From the NCBI GenBank assembly GCA_903907995.1, contig CAIVQH010000024.1:1-64000 (forward strand): 64,000 nucleotides of DNA, written 5' to 3'. Below, one piece after another: positions 16,033-24,189 of this stretch. The notes below the pieces were generated by a model that made no database searches, was not told the DNA's origin, and worked only from the letters and a program-made list of their open reading frames with translations. Source of the stretch: an uncultured Verrucomicrobiota bacterium. Lineage in GTDB: Bacteria > Verrucomicrobiota > Verrucomicrobiia > Limisphaerales > UBA9464. Numbering within the stretch: the first letter of the stretch is position 1; each line of letters opens with the position of its first letter. A program made the translations under genes and the position numbers.

Positions 16033-16968
16033 ATGAACCCGGAACTCTCCAGCTACTACCCACCCCGGGCGCAGGACCGCTGGTTGGCCCGGACCTTCGG
16101 CCAACGGATCGACCGCCTGTTCGTCTGGTTGCGAGTGATGTTTGTCCGCTCGCCGCTGGCAACTCCGCTGACGCTCTCGCTCAACGGTCCCCAGTTGCTG
16201 CTGTGCCTGCTCATCCCCGGTGAGCCGTACCAGCGGCTGGGTCAGCGCACGCTGGGCCGCGTGTTCCTCATCGCCTGGTGGGCATGGGCGCTGGTGCTCG
16301 TCATCTTCCTCCCCTCCAAGACGCTCGTTGGGCTGGCCGTCAGTGGCATGACCTCCTGCCATGCGAGCGGCCTGGCCTTTCTCTACCTGCGCGAACAGGA
16401 GTCCAGCCAGGGCTACCCGTCGGGCTTCCGCGCGAAAGTGCTGGCCCCGCTGATCGCGTGGCTGGTCTGCGCGGCCCTCATCTACTGGCCGGGCTACAAG
16501 CTGTTCGAGTACACTGTCGCCCGCCCGCTCTACCTGCCCGCCGAAAACCGCTCCATCGTCTTCAGCTCGTTGTCCGGGCCAAGAAATGTCCACCGTGAAG
16601 ACTTGGTGGCCTATACGATTGACGGCTTTCGAGTGGCCGCGGCCGGCGAACTGCCGGTGTACGTACGAGAAGGTCTGATGCTGGGGCGGGTGATCGGCCT
16701 ACCGGGCGACCGGATCGAATTCGGTCCCAAAGTCATCCAGGTAAACGGCCATCCCGCCGAACGCCTGCCCACCATGCCCACAGAAGGCGAACTGAAGGTT
16801 GCACCCGCCACGTGGATGATCTGGCCCACCCTCAATATGCGCATCAACAACAACAACGGTCAGGGCCTGCAGACCCTGCAGGACGCCCTGCTCCGGCTGG
16901 CGAACGTACGACAGCAGAATTTCGTTGGCCGCGCCTTCCACCGCTGGTTCTTTCAGTCACAGGATTAG
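16033..16968 (+). CDS. Signal peptidase I-like membrane protein, probably inactive
   Basis: This 311-aa protein has an N-terminal membrane region with about four hydrophobic segments (GPQLLLCLLIPG, VFLIAWWAWALVLVIFLP, LVGLAVSGMTSC, VLAPLIAWLVCAALIYWP). A C-terminal soluble part carries the S26 motif GRVIGLPGDRIEF with VNGHPAERLP. The catalytic Ser motif SMxPTL is not visible, and the Lys that precedes RVIGLPGD in active enzymes is Gly here. It therefore looks like a peptidase-fold protein without the Ser/Lys dyad. It starts 17 bases after DUF2997 and ends 2 bases before the TPR gene. Confidence 0.72.
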   Translation: MNPELSSYYPPRAQDRWLARTFGQRIDRLFVWLRVMFVRSPLATPLTLSLNGPQLLLCLLIPGEPYQRLGQRTLGRVFLIAWWAWALVLVIFLPSKTLVGLAVSGMTSCHASGLAFLYLREQESSQGYPSGFRAKVLAPLIAWLVCAALIYWPGYKLFEYTVARPLYLPAENRSIVFSSLSGPRNVHREDLVAYTIDGFRVAAAGELPVYVREGLMLGRVIGLPGDRIEFGPKVIQVNGHPAERLPTMPTEGELKVAPATWMIWPTLNMRINNNNGQGLQTLQDALLRLANVRQQNFVGRAFHRWFFQSQD

Positions 16969-16970
16969 CC

Positions 16971-17741
16971 ATGAGCCGATTTGGAAACCTGGAGTTCGAT
17001 GCGGAGCCCCGCGAGATCAGCGCCACGCGGGTGGAGCGCGACGCCGGCTACTGGCTTACGGAGGCCAACACGGCCTTTGCCCACGGGCAGTTCGAGCCGG
17101 CGCTGCGCCTCTTCGCCCGCGTGCTGGAGCACGACCCGCAATCGACCATCGCCTGGGCCGGCCAGGTGCGCTCGCTCATCGAGCTGGGCGAGTACAGCGA
17201 GGCACGAATCTGGGCGGACAAGTCGCTCGAACGCTTCCCCACCGCTCCCGAACTGCTCGCCGCCAAGGCCGTGGCCCTCGCCCGCCTCGGTGACGTGGAC
17301 GACGCACTGGCCTTCTCCGACGCCAGCCTCGAGGAGCGCGGCGACACGCCCTACGTGTGGCTCGCACGCGGTGACGTGCTGCTCGCCCGCAAGGAGAACC
17401 GCGCGGACTACTGCTTCGAGCGCGCCCGGACCATCGCGGCCGGCGACTGGGTTGTCGGCTGGCTTGCAGGCCGCATCCTCCACTTTTACAAACGCTTCGC
17501 CGCCGCGCTGAAGGTCGCCCGCGAGGCCGTGACGCTCGCCCCCGGCGAATTCACGCTCTGGGTGCTCATCGGCCAGTGCGAGCTGGCCCTCGGCCTGCCG
17601 CAGGGCGCCCGTGTGTCGTTTGCGCAGGCCCAGCAGCTGGACCCAGGAAACCGCGAGGCCGAGGCGGGGCTGGTCGCGCTCGAAAGTCGCGGCCCGCTGG
17701 CGCGGATGGTCGGCGGCTTCCGCGAACTTTTCCGCTCATGA
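16971..17741 (+). CDS. TPR-repeat protein
   Basis: This 256-aa protein without a signal peptide is therefore probably cytoplasmic. Successive 34-residue helical repeats can be seen: AGYWLTEANTAFAHGQFEPA, LRLFARVLEHDPQSTIAWAG, SLIELGEYSEARIWADKSLE, ALARLGDVDDALAFSDASLE, and later FAQAQQLDPGNREAE. They form a protein-interaction scaffold. It starts 2 bases after the S26-like gene, and its stop overlaps the PilT gene (ATGA), so the three are one translational unit. It may link the S26-like membrane protein and the ATPase; this is inference. Confidence 0.8.
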   Translation: MSRFGNLEFDAEPREISATRVERDAGYWLTEANTAFAHGQFEPALRLFARVLEHDPQSTIAWAGQVRSLIELGEYSEARIWADKSLERFPTAPELLAAKAVALARLGDVDDALAFSDASLEERGDTPYVWLARGDVLLARKENRADYCFERARTIAAGDWVVGWLAGRILHFYKRFAAALKVAREAVTLAPGEFTLWVLIGQCELALGLPQGARVSFAQAQQLDPGNREAEAGLVALESRGPLARMVGGFRELFRS

Positions 17742-18820
17742 CCTTCTCCCGGCCCGGCATCCACCCGCACCTAGACCGTCTGCTCGTGCTGGCCCACGAG
17801 ATGGGCGCCTCCGACCTGCACGTGGTGGCCGGAGTGCCCCCGGCGTTCCGCGTGAACGGCGAGATCATCCTGGCGGACGAGGACGGGCTGCCCGCCGACG
17901 AGTCCAATGAGATGGCCGCCTCGCTGTTGGGCGAGCTGCAGCAGGAGAAATTCGAGCGCGACTGGGAGCTGTGCATCTCCATCCGCCATGAGACCGCCGG
18001 ACGCATCCGGGCTACCTTCTACAAGCGCAACGGCGTGTCCGAGCTGAGCTGCCGTTTCTGTGGCAGCCGCATCGCCACCCGGGAGGAGCTGGGCCTGCCC
18101 GCGCGCATCGACGAGCTGGCCCGCAAGCCCAACGGCCTCGTGCTCATCACCGGCCCCACCGGCGCGGGCAAGACCACCACGCTCAACTACATGGTGGACC
18201 TCATCAACAGCGAGCGCCGCTGCAAGATCCTCACCATCGAGGACCCGATCGAGTTCGTGCATGAGAACCGCCGCGCCATCGTGGTGCAGCAGGAGGTGCT
18301 CACCGATGTGCGCTCCTTCAACCGCGCTCTGTACCACGCGCTCCGGCAGGACCCGGACGTGATCTGCGTCGGCGAGATGCGCGACCATGAGGCGATCCAG
18401 ACGGCGCTGACCGCCGCCGAGACCGGCCACCTGGTGCTGGCGACGCTTCACGCCCCGAGCGTCGGCCACGCGCTGGAACGCATCGTCGGCACCTTCGAGG
18501 GGAACGCCCAACGGCAGGTGATCCTCCAGCTCTCCAGCTCCCTCCAGGGCATCATTTCACAGGAGCTGGTCCCCAGCCTCGACCGCGCGCGCCGCCTGCT
18601 CGCCTACGAGCTGCTGATGGTCAGCGGCGCGGTCCGCGCCATCATTCGCGACAACCAGCTGCACCAGCTCCAGAATGCCATGCAGCTCGGCAACCGCGAC
18701 GGCATGGTGCTCATGGACAACTGCCTGCACGACCTCTACGCGAAGTGCCTCATCAGCTACGACACTGCGGTGTCGCGCGCCCGGAACACCGACCGCTTCA
18801 AGGCGAGAGAGAATGACTAG
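17738..18820 (+). CDS. pilT: PilT-family twitching motility ATPase
   Basis: This 360-aa hexameric ATPase drives type IV pilus retraction. The N-terminal PAS-like domain has ASDLHVVAGVPPAFRVNGEI. Walker A GPTGAGKTTT lies at about residues 139-148, the Asp box is TIEDPIEFVH, Walker B is DPDVICVGEMRD, the His box is GHLVLATLHAP, and the C-terminal helix is IRDNQLHQLQNAM, as in PilT. Length matches the family. ATG 17738 overlaps the TPR stop. No other core pilus gene is adjacent; a PilB-like ATPase is at 30138 and pseudopilins at 18954 and 57336, so it may power a pilus or a secretion device. Confidence 0.88.
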   Translation: MTFSRPGIHPHLDRLLVLAHEMGASDLHVVAGVPPAFRVNGEIILADEDGLPADESNEMAASLLGELQQEKFERDWELCISIRHETAGRIRATFYKRNGVSELSCRFCGSRIATREELGLPARIDELARKPNGLVLITGPTGAGKTTTLNYMVDLINSERRCKILTIEDPIEFVHENRRAIVVQQEVLTDVRSFNRALYHALRQDPDVICVGEMRDHEAIQTALTAAETGHLVLATLHAPSVGHALERIVGTFEGNAQRQVILQLSSSLQGIISQELVPSLDRARRLLAYELLMVSGAVRAIIRDNQLHQLQNAMQLGNRDGMVLMDNCLHDLYAKCLISYDTAVSRARNTDRFKAREND

Positions 18821-18839
18821 GCGGAACCGGGTCAGAAAC

Positions 18840-18916
18840 AACCAAGGAACAAAGGAACAAAGAAAACGGTAGCCAGACAGGCTGAGGCTTTCCTGTCGGA
18901 ACTTCGTTCCTTGGTT
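18840..18916. repeat. 11-base inverted repeat between convergent genes
   Basis: AACCAAGGAAC at 18840-18850 is the exact complement of 18906-18916, with related GGAACAAA units in between and TTTCTTTGTTGTT after the second arm. It lies in the 133-base gap between the convergent pilT and pseudopilin genes and could act as a bidirectional terminator. The long loop makes this uncertain. Confidence 0.4.
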
Positions 18917-18953
18917 TCTTTGTTGTTCAAATTGCCATCTCGGAAAAGCCCCC

Positions 18954-19388
18954 TCATTGCGGCGGCTCGACGATTTCGCCCTTGGTCAGTACGAGCGTGG
19001 CCCTATCCGTGAAAAACCCGCTGTCGATCCGCACCGCCACGACCACCAGGTTGGTCGGATCAACCCCGCTGAACGGCACATAGGCCACCCGCTTGTCGTT
19101 CAGGAAACGGATCTGCGTCGGTTGCAGCACGCCGTCCGCCTCCAGCTTTTCCAGCGTGACCGTGGGGAAAGCATCCAGCCCCTGGAACCGCTTCCGGAGC
19201 TTTTCCCGCACGAGGTCCAGCTGGACCGGTGCCTTGTCGCCCCATTCGGCGGCCCGCATGCGTTTGAGCACCCGGCCGGAGGCGCCCAGCAGCAGGCTGG
19301 CCAGCACCGCGATGATCGCGATGGTACACAGCAGTTCGATCAGCGTGAACGCGCGACAGGGCGCGCGGCGGTGGACAATGTCATTCAT
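18954..19388 (-). CDS. Type II secretion/type IV pilus pseudopilin
   Basis: This 144-aa protein has a prepilin leader ending RAPCRA and the methylation/assembly motif FTLIELLCTIAIIAVLASLLL, in which Glu5 is present. A helical stalk (RVLKRMRAAEW) and a small globular domain follow. It lacks the HxnDG C-terminal motif of the larger pseudopilin at 57336. It should be processed by a prepilin peptidase, which is not in the window. It lies upstream of the PVC dehydrogenase on the transcript-distal side, 29 bases from its end. Confidence 0.85.
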   Translation of the reverse strand: MNDIVHRRAPCRAFTLIELLCTIAIIAVLASLLLGASGRVLKRMRAAEWGDKAPVQLDLVREKLRKRFQGLDAFPTVTLEKLEADGVLQPTQIRFLNDKRVAYVPFSGVDPTNLVVVAVRIDSGFFTDRATLVLTKGEIVEPPQ

Positions 19389-19417
19389 GGACCCGGTGAA
19401 AACCCGGCTGCCCTGAA

Positions 19418-22400
19418 TTACTTCAGGGTGCCGAGGAATTCGACCAGGTCACGCAGTTCCCGTTTTGAAAGGAGTTGGCCAAATCCTTCCGGCATGCCGC
19501 TCAGCCCCTTTTCGCGGGTGGCGATGTCCGCCTTCTTCAGCGTCACGTCTCCCTCCTCGGGCGAGAGGATCACGAGGTTGGTCGCGTTTTCCGACTTCAC
19601 GACGCCGGCGTAGGCGACACCGTTTTTAAGGGTCACCGTGGCCGTCTCGAAGCCCTGCACGATCTGCTGGTTGGGGAACACGATGCTCTCCAGCAGGTAC
19701 TCGCGCGGCTGCCGCGAGGCGACGCCGGCCAGCGGCGGCCCCGCATTCCCGCCCCCGTCGCTGCCGATCTGGTGGCAACGGGTGCAGGCCACGGCGGCGT
19801 TCTCGTAGAAGATCTTCCGGCCGCGCGCGGCGTCGCCACCGGCCAGCGTCTCGCGGTACGGCGTCAGATGATCCTGTGGCAGCTTCCATTTGCCGTAGGC
19901 GGCGAGACGCGACTGCACGGCGGTGGCGGGGCGCTTCCCGGCAGCTTCCACGAGATCCAGCATCACTTCGTTGGCCACCTCGCGCTTCATCAGCTTGTCC
20001 AGCTGCTCGGCGAGGATGGCATCGGCCACATCCGATTTGAGATCGCCCAGCGAGGCGAAGGCGGATTGCTGCTCGGCAAGCGAGCCAGACCCGAGTTTCG
20101 CGGCAAGCTGGCCGGCGGCGCTGTCGGGATGGAGTTCCGCGTTGAGCTTCGAGGCGGCCAGCCGCAGCGGTTCGGCGGCATCGGCGGTGGCGAAGGTGAT
20201 TGCCTCATCGCGCTGGATCATCGAGGCCCGGTCATTGGCCACGACTCCCAGCGAACGCAACGCCGCCGCCCGGGCGTTGGCCGGCGCCTGGGCATCGACC
20301 ACCAGGTCAAACAGTGAGCGGCTCGCACTCACGAGCTTCAGTTCCGCCACGGCGTCGGCGGCGGCGATACGGAGAGTTTCCGAGGACTTCCCCAGTAGGT
20401 CGGCCAGCTGCGGTTGCAAGGCCGCGATGGCCGGGGCGGCATCCCGTTCGGGCAACGGCCGGTAGATGCCGACGACGCGGTCACGCGGGTGCGGCTTGGC
20501 CCAAGTGGCGAGCGCATGCAGCGCCTCGCTGCGGATAAGGTCCGAAAGGTCGCCACGCCCGGCAAGCGCGGCCAACCGTTGGGCGGTCTCGGGCGTGCCA
20601 ACGCGGAAATTGGCATTCACGACGCGCAGCAGCATGGGCGAGAGCTGGTCAATCGGCGCGTCACCCCATGGCAGGGGCTGATCAGCACGCACGTCGCGGA
20701 TCGCGCCGGTGGCAGATGGGAGATGGGAGATGGGAGATTGTGCCTTTAGCGCCGCGAACTGTTTCAGCAATGCGTCGAGCTTCGCGGGTTCGGCGAGGGC
20801 GGCGAGCGCGGGGAGCGCGTTGGTGATGGGCACGTCGTTGATGGCTCGGGCGGCTTCGAGGACCATCAGCGGATCGGTGTCGTCCAGATGACGGCGCATT
20901 TTGGGCGTGGCCAGCCGGCGTTCAGCGATCAGGACGGCCATCTGGGTCAGCGGAGAACCGCCGTTGCCCAGCATGTTATCCAGATCTTCCAGCCGCATTC
21001 CGTTCCGCAGCCACGGCATGCTCAGCACTTCGCTCGCCGCATTTTGCATCACCCGATCCAGCGGCCGGTCAGCGAGGGCACGGTCTAGATCGGCGAGGCT
21101 TAAGTCCTGAATCCAAGAAGCGTTCATGCCCGGTCCACCTTTGAGCTGGTCAGCCAACGCTCGAGCCGATTTACCCATTGAAGCCTTCCAGCGATATCCT
21201 CGGCGGGGCGGCCGGGCGCCATACCGACGCTCGGCCAGCAGGGCGCCATAGGCCTGGAGCGAAGCCAGACGGACGCGGGAGGAAGCGTCTTGGAACATCT
21301 CCCGAAGCCGGGCCTGCCCTTCGGCCAATCCCGCGACACCGGCCAGCTTTGCCGCTTGGGCGCGGATTTCCGGATCGGAATCTTGCAGGAGTGGCAGCAG
21401 CGATTCGCCTTCCGTGACCAGTTTGGTGACCGGCTCGGTGCGCAGAATCTGGCCCAGGCCCCACATCGCATGAATCCGGGCGAACTGGTTCTTCGACTCG
21501 AACGCGACTTTCTTCAGTCCCACAAACGACTTCGGTCCGCGCCCCGCCAACTCAAACTGCGCCTCCTGCCGCACGCGCATGTCACGGTGCGCGAGGAGTG
21601 CCAGGAGTTCCTTCTCGGGGCGTTTCTCCATGCCATCGGCGAGCAGCGTCGCGGTTTCCTTCACCACCGGATCGGCCAGGGCCTCAGGGAAATAGGCGCG
21701 GTAGATGCGGCCCTTGTTGCTCTTGGGCCAGCCCTCGTGCCAGTCGGCGAACCACACCGCGCCGTCGGGGCCGATGTCCACGTCGGGCACGAGCGTGTTC
21801 CACACGAACTGGTCGTGCGCCACCAGCTCAAAGCCCGCGCCGCTCGGCCGGTTCAGCAGCGAATAGATGCCGCTCTTGGCGCTGGTGCCCTTGAAGTCGG
21901 CGAGGAAGAAGCGGTGGTCGAGTGACGCCGGCAGGCCCGTGCCGTAGTTGTAAACCAGCCCGCTTGGGCCGTCGCCGATGTTGGCGATGGGCGGGATGAT
22001 GTAGGCGGCCTGCCCCTCGAAATGCGGCACCCACAGGCGCTCGCTGTTCCACGGGCCGGCGTTGCCCAGCGGCGAATGCTGGTAGCCGACGCGCCAGCCG
22101 TAGTCGCCGCCCTCGACGACGTATTCCCAGCGCTCGCGGTCGCCCTGATCGGAGTCGTTGTCACCGGTGAAAAGGTTGCCGTATTCGTCGAAGGCGAGTT
22201 CCTGCGGATTGCGCAGGCCGTGCGCGAAGACTTCGAGCTTCGAGCCGTCGGGTTCGCAGCGGAACACCGCGCCCTCGTCGGGCAGGTCGATGACGTTGCC
22301 CTCCTTGGTCACGACGTGCGTGCCACGATCGCCGCAGGAGAAGTAGAGCCGTCCGTCGGGGCCGAACTTCAGCCCGTGCAAATCGTGCCCGGTGAAGCTG

Positions 22401-23137
22401 AAGCGGATACCCCAGCCCCGGAGCAGTTCCTCGGCCTGGTAGCCGTCGAGGTGGACCTTGGGCTGGCTACCTTGCGCTCCCAGTGACGTGAGCGGCGTGG
22501 CTTTGGCATCCTTGCTGGCAGCGCCGGGCGAGAATTTCCAGACGCTCGGAATGTCCGTGAACCAGATTTGCCCGTGCCGTGCGAGGATGCCGCTGGCGAT
22601 GCCATCGAGCGGCGAGTTCAGGCCGTCGACGACCACGGTGGACTTGTCGGCCTTGCCGTCGTGATCGGTGTCCTCCAGCAGGCGGATGACCTCGGTTTCC
22701 TTGCTCAGTTCCTTTTCGCCATCGGGGCCGAACCACTTGCGGATCTGCTTCAGCCGATCGTCGATGCTCCGCGAGGCCAGGTCATCCTCCAACATGAACA
22801 TGTAGTGCCGGATATCGAGGACGCTGGAGCGGTAGCGGTAGGTTTCGCTGGTCCACACGCGTCCGAGCTCGTCCACGGAGAAGGCGACGGGATTGGCCAG
22901 CATCGGCTCGGCGGCCCACAGCTCGACCTTCATGCCGGGCAGCAGCTTGAACTGCTTGATGCGCGCCTCGCCCTCGCCGCTCGCGGGCGCGAGCAGCGGC
23001 GCCGTGGTGCGGTCCGCCGCCACGAGCGACCGGAAGCCGTTCGTGCCGACGCCGGCTTCTTTCACCGCCGCAATGTCGGCGGCGGAGAGCGCGAGGGGAA
23101 GGAACGCGGCGAAGCGAAGCAGGGACAGGCGTGGCAT
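19418..23137 (-). CDS. PVC-type membrane-bound dehydrogenase with HEAT repeats and cytochrome c domain
   Basis: This 1239-aa exported protein starts at ATG 23137, followed by signal MPRLSLLRFAAFLPLALSA. The N-terminal dehydrogenase-like beta-propeller (about residues 70-480) has LLPGMKVELWAAEP, GHDLHGLKFGPDGRLYFSCGDR, EVFAHGLRNPQELAFDEYGN and DNDSDQGDRERWEY. Residues about 500-1080 are HEAT-like helices. The C-terminal cytochrome c-like domain has the haem site CTRCH, GPPLAGVASR and ends LVEFLGTLK. Such fusions are characteristic of Planctomycetes and Verrucomicrobia, and the substrate is usually unknown (sugars are often suspected). A GGGAGAT repeat is present in frame near residue 800. A paralogue C-terminus is at 63209. 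Confidence 0.88.
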   Translation of the reverse strand: MPRLSLLRFAAFLPLALSAADIAAVKEAGVGTNGFRSLVAADRTTAPLLAPASGEGEARIKQFKLLPGMKVELWAAEPMLANPVAFSVDELGRVWTSETYRYRSSVLDIRHYMFMLEDDLASRSIDDRLKQIRKWFGPDGEKELSKETEVIRLLEDTDHDGKADKSTVVVDGLNSPLDGIASGILARHGQIWFTDIPSVWKFSPGAASKDAKATPLTSLGAQGSQPKVHLDGYQAEELLRGWGIRFSFTGHDLHGLKFGPDGRLYFSCGDRGTHVVTKEGNVIDLPDEGAVFRCEPDGSKLEVFAHGLRNPQELAFDEYGNLFTGDNDSDQGDRERWEYVVEGGDYGWRVGYQHSPLGNAGPWNSERLWVPHFEGQAAYIIPPIANIGDGPSGLVYNYGTGLPASLDHRFFLADFKGTSAKSGIYSLLNRPSGAGFELVAHDQFVWNTLVPDVDIGPDGAVWFADWHEGWPKSNKGRIYRAYFPEALADPVVKETATLLADGMEKRPEKELLALLAHRDMRVRQEAQFELAGRGPKSFVGLKKVAFESKNQFARIHAMWGLGQILRTEPVTKLVTEGESLLPLLQDSDPEIRAQAAKLAGVAGLAEGQARLREMFQDASSRVRLASLQAYGALLAERRYGARPPRRGYRWKASMGKSARALADQLKGGPGMNASWIQDLSLADLDRALADRPLDRVMQNAASEVLSMPWLRNGMRLEDLDNMLGNGGSPLTQMAVLIAERRLATPKMRRHLDDTDPLMVLEAARAINDVPITNALPALAALAEPAKLDALLKQFAALKAQSPISHLPSATGAIRDVRADQPLPWGDAPIDQLSPMLLRVVNANFRVGTPETAQRLAALAGRGDLSDLIRSEALHALATWAKPHPRDRVVGIYRPLPERDAAPAIAALQPQLADLLGKSSETLRIAAADAVAELKLVSASRSLFDLVVDAQAPANARAAALRSLGVVANDRASMIQRDEAITFATADAAEPLRLAASKLNAELHPDSAAGQLAAKLGSGSLAEQQSAFASLGDLKSDVADAILAEQLDKLMKREVANEVMLDLVEAAGKRPATAVQSRLAAYGKWKLPQDHLTPYRETLAGGDAARGRKIFYENAAVACTRCHQIGSDGGGNAGPPLAGVASRQPREYLLESIVFPNQQIVQGFETATVTLKNGVAYAGVVKSENATNLVILSPEEGDVTLKKADIATREKGLSGMPEGFGQLLSKRELRDLVEFLGTLK
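20712..20738. repeat. Short tandem GGGAGAT repeat in the PVC dehydrogenase gene
   Basis: Three consecutive copies of GATGGGA/GGGAGAT type heptamers lie in frame in the HEAT-repeat region and encode PISHLPSA on the minus strand. Seven-base units and low-complexity protein output match the other coding repeats in this window. Confidence 0.65.
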
Positions 23138-23196
23138 GAATGGACGTTGCCGGATGTCAGCCCGCTTGGGAAGCCCGGCCTGGCCTGCATAGAACA

Positions 23197-23225
23197 AAGA
23201 AAAAGCCCCACCATAGGGCGGGGCT
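23197..23225 (-). terminator. Intrinsic terminator downstream of the PEP-CTERM gene
   Basis: On the minus strand the stem AGCCCCGCC-ctat-GGTGGGGCT is followed directly by TTTTTCTTTG. It lies about 40 bases after the TAA of the PEP-CTERM sequence (23267) and before the start of the PVC dehydrogenase gene, so it isolates the two units. Its position shows that the region after the internal stop codon belonged to the same transcript. Confidence 0.8.
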
Positions 23226-23266
23226 GAAATCAAAACGCGTCAGCGAAGGCCATGATGCCTGACCGA

Positions 23267-23524
23267 TTACTTGCGGTTGCGACGGACAAGGGCAAACGCT
23301 CCCAAGCCCAAGCCGATGACACCCGCAGTTTCCCCCGGCTCCGGGACCGCAACCCATTGCCCAATGAGGCCACCTTGAGAAGGCTTGAAACCCATGTTGA
23401 CGTTACCGGTCGCGCCAATGGCGGGCAGATGGGTGTAGCTGGACATGTCGGCGCTCCCGACACCAGAGAAGGGAGGAGCCGTAGTGACGAACTGCTGCGC
23501 GCTGCCATTCTGATCAACGTTATT
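23267..23524 (-). pseudogene. C-terminal part of the PEP-CTERM protein, read in frame after an internal TAA
   Basis: Beyond the TAA at 23525-23527 the same frame stays open for 85 codons to TAA 23267-23269. It continues as a globular stretch (NNVDQNGSAQQFVTTAPPF) and ends with a full PEP-CTERM sorting signal: VPEPGE, a hydrophobic Gly-rich segment, and RRNRK at the extreme C-terminus. This signal is recognised by exosortase in other bacteria and anchors or releases proteins at the cell surface. Because the frame is kept and the signal is intact, this is the missing end of the gene at 23525, not a separate gene. Confidence 0.8.
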
Positions 23525-23896
23525 TTAAATGCTGAGGTCAACTCCGGCAACCACAGCCTCCGGATGGACCGGGTCCGAATAGTTAAACGTCACCGTCTCA
23601 TTGTAGTTCTCGCCAGCGCCTACGCCACGGGCCTTCCAATTGCCGGCAATCGCCAACGGCGAGCTCAAAGTTATGTTTTCATTGGAGGTGAAAAAGTTCT
23701 CCAAGGAAATACCGGCATTGAAGCCGACCACCGGGGTGCCGGCGCCGGCCGAATTGGCAAGCCCGGCGGTGAACGTCACGTTGGCCGGGTTAGACACATC
23801 GATGTACAGAACAACCTGAGCCTGAGACGGATGTGCAAGGCCGAAAGCCAATGCAATCAGACACGCCTTAACACGGATATCGATAATTTTAAACAT
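23525..23896 (-). CDS. N-terminal part of an exported PEP-CTERM protein, cut by an in-frame TAA
   Basis: The 123 aa up to the stop have a signal peptide (CLIALAFGLAHPSQA, cleavage after AQA/SQA) followed by a beta-rich domain of unknown family (YIDVSNPANVTFTAG, ISLENFFTSNENITL, NETVTFNYSDPVHPE). Without the next 85 codons it would lack its C-terminal sorting signal. GC is lower (about 55 percent in one sampled line) than the neighbours. The full-length product would be 208 residues. It has its own terminator downstream. No exosortase is present in this window. Confidence 0.7.
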   Translation of the reverse strand: MFKIIDIRVKACLIALAFGLAHPSQAQVVLYIDVSNPANVTFTAGLANSAGAGTPVVGFNAGISLENFFTSNENITLSSPLAIAGNWKARGVGAGENYNETVTFNYSDPVHPEAVVAGVDLSI

Positions 23897-24189
23897 AATG
23901 GCAGGGGTCGACTAAAGCTGTTTTCGAGGGGGCGACTCACGCTTATCATCCGCACTTCTTAGGAACAAGCTTTAACTTAGGGTGCCGTCTTTTTGAAGCC
24001 AGTGGGGTGGAGCAAGTTCGACAAGCAAAGAACGCTGGAAGAAGCACGGCAGATTTTGCAATTGGAAGCACCGGCAGCGGGCGCAGCTTCACAAGCATGC
24101 TTCCCCGCCTGAGAGTTCCATGATCGGTCTGCTCGAGATTTGGCTGGGAACTGGGCCTGCCCTTTCTCTGTGGTCCGCCGCTGCGCCCC

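Noticed and set aside
16033-16968. Active signal peptidase I (lepB)
   Set aside because: The catalytic Ser motif is missing and the general-base Lys is replaced, although the RVIGLPGD box is present.
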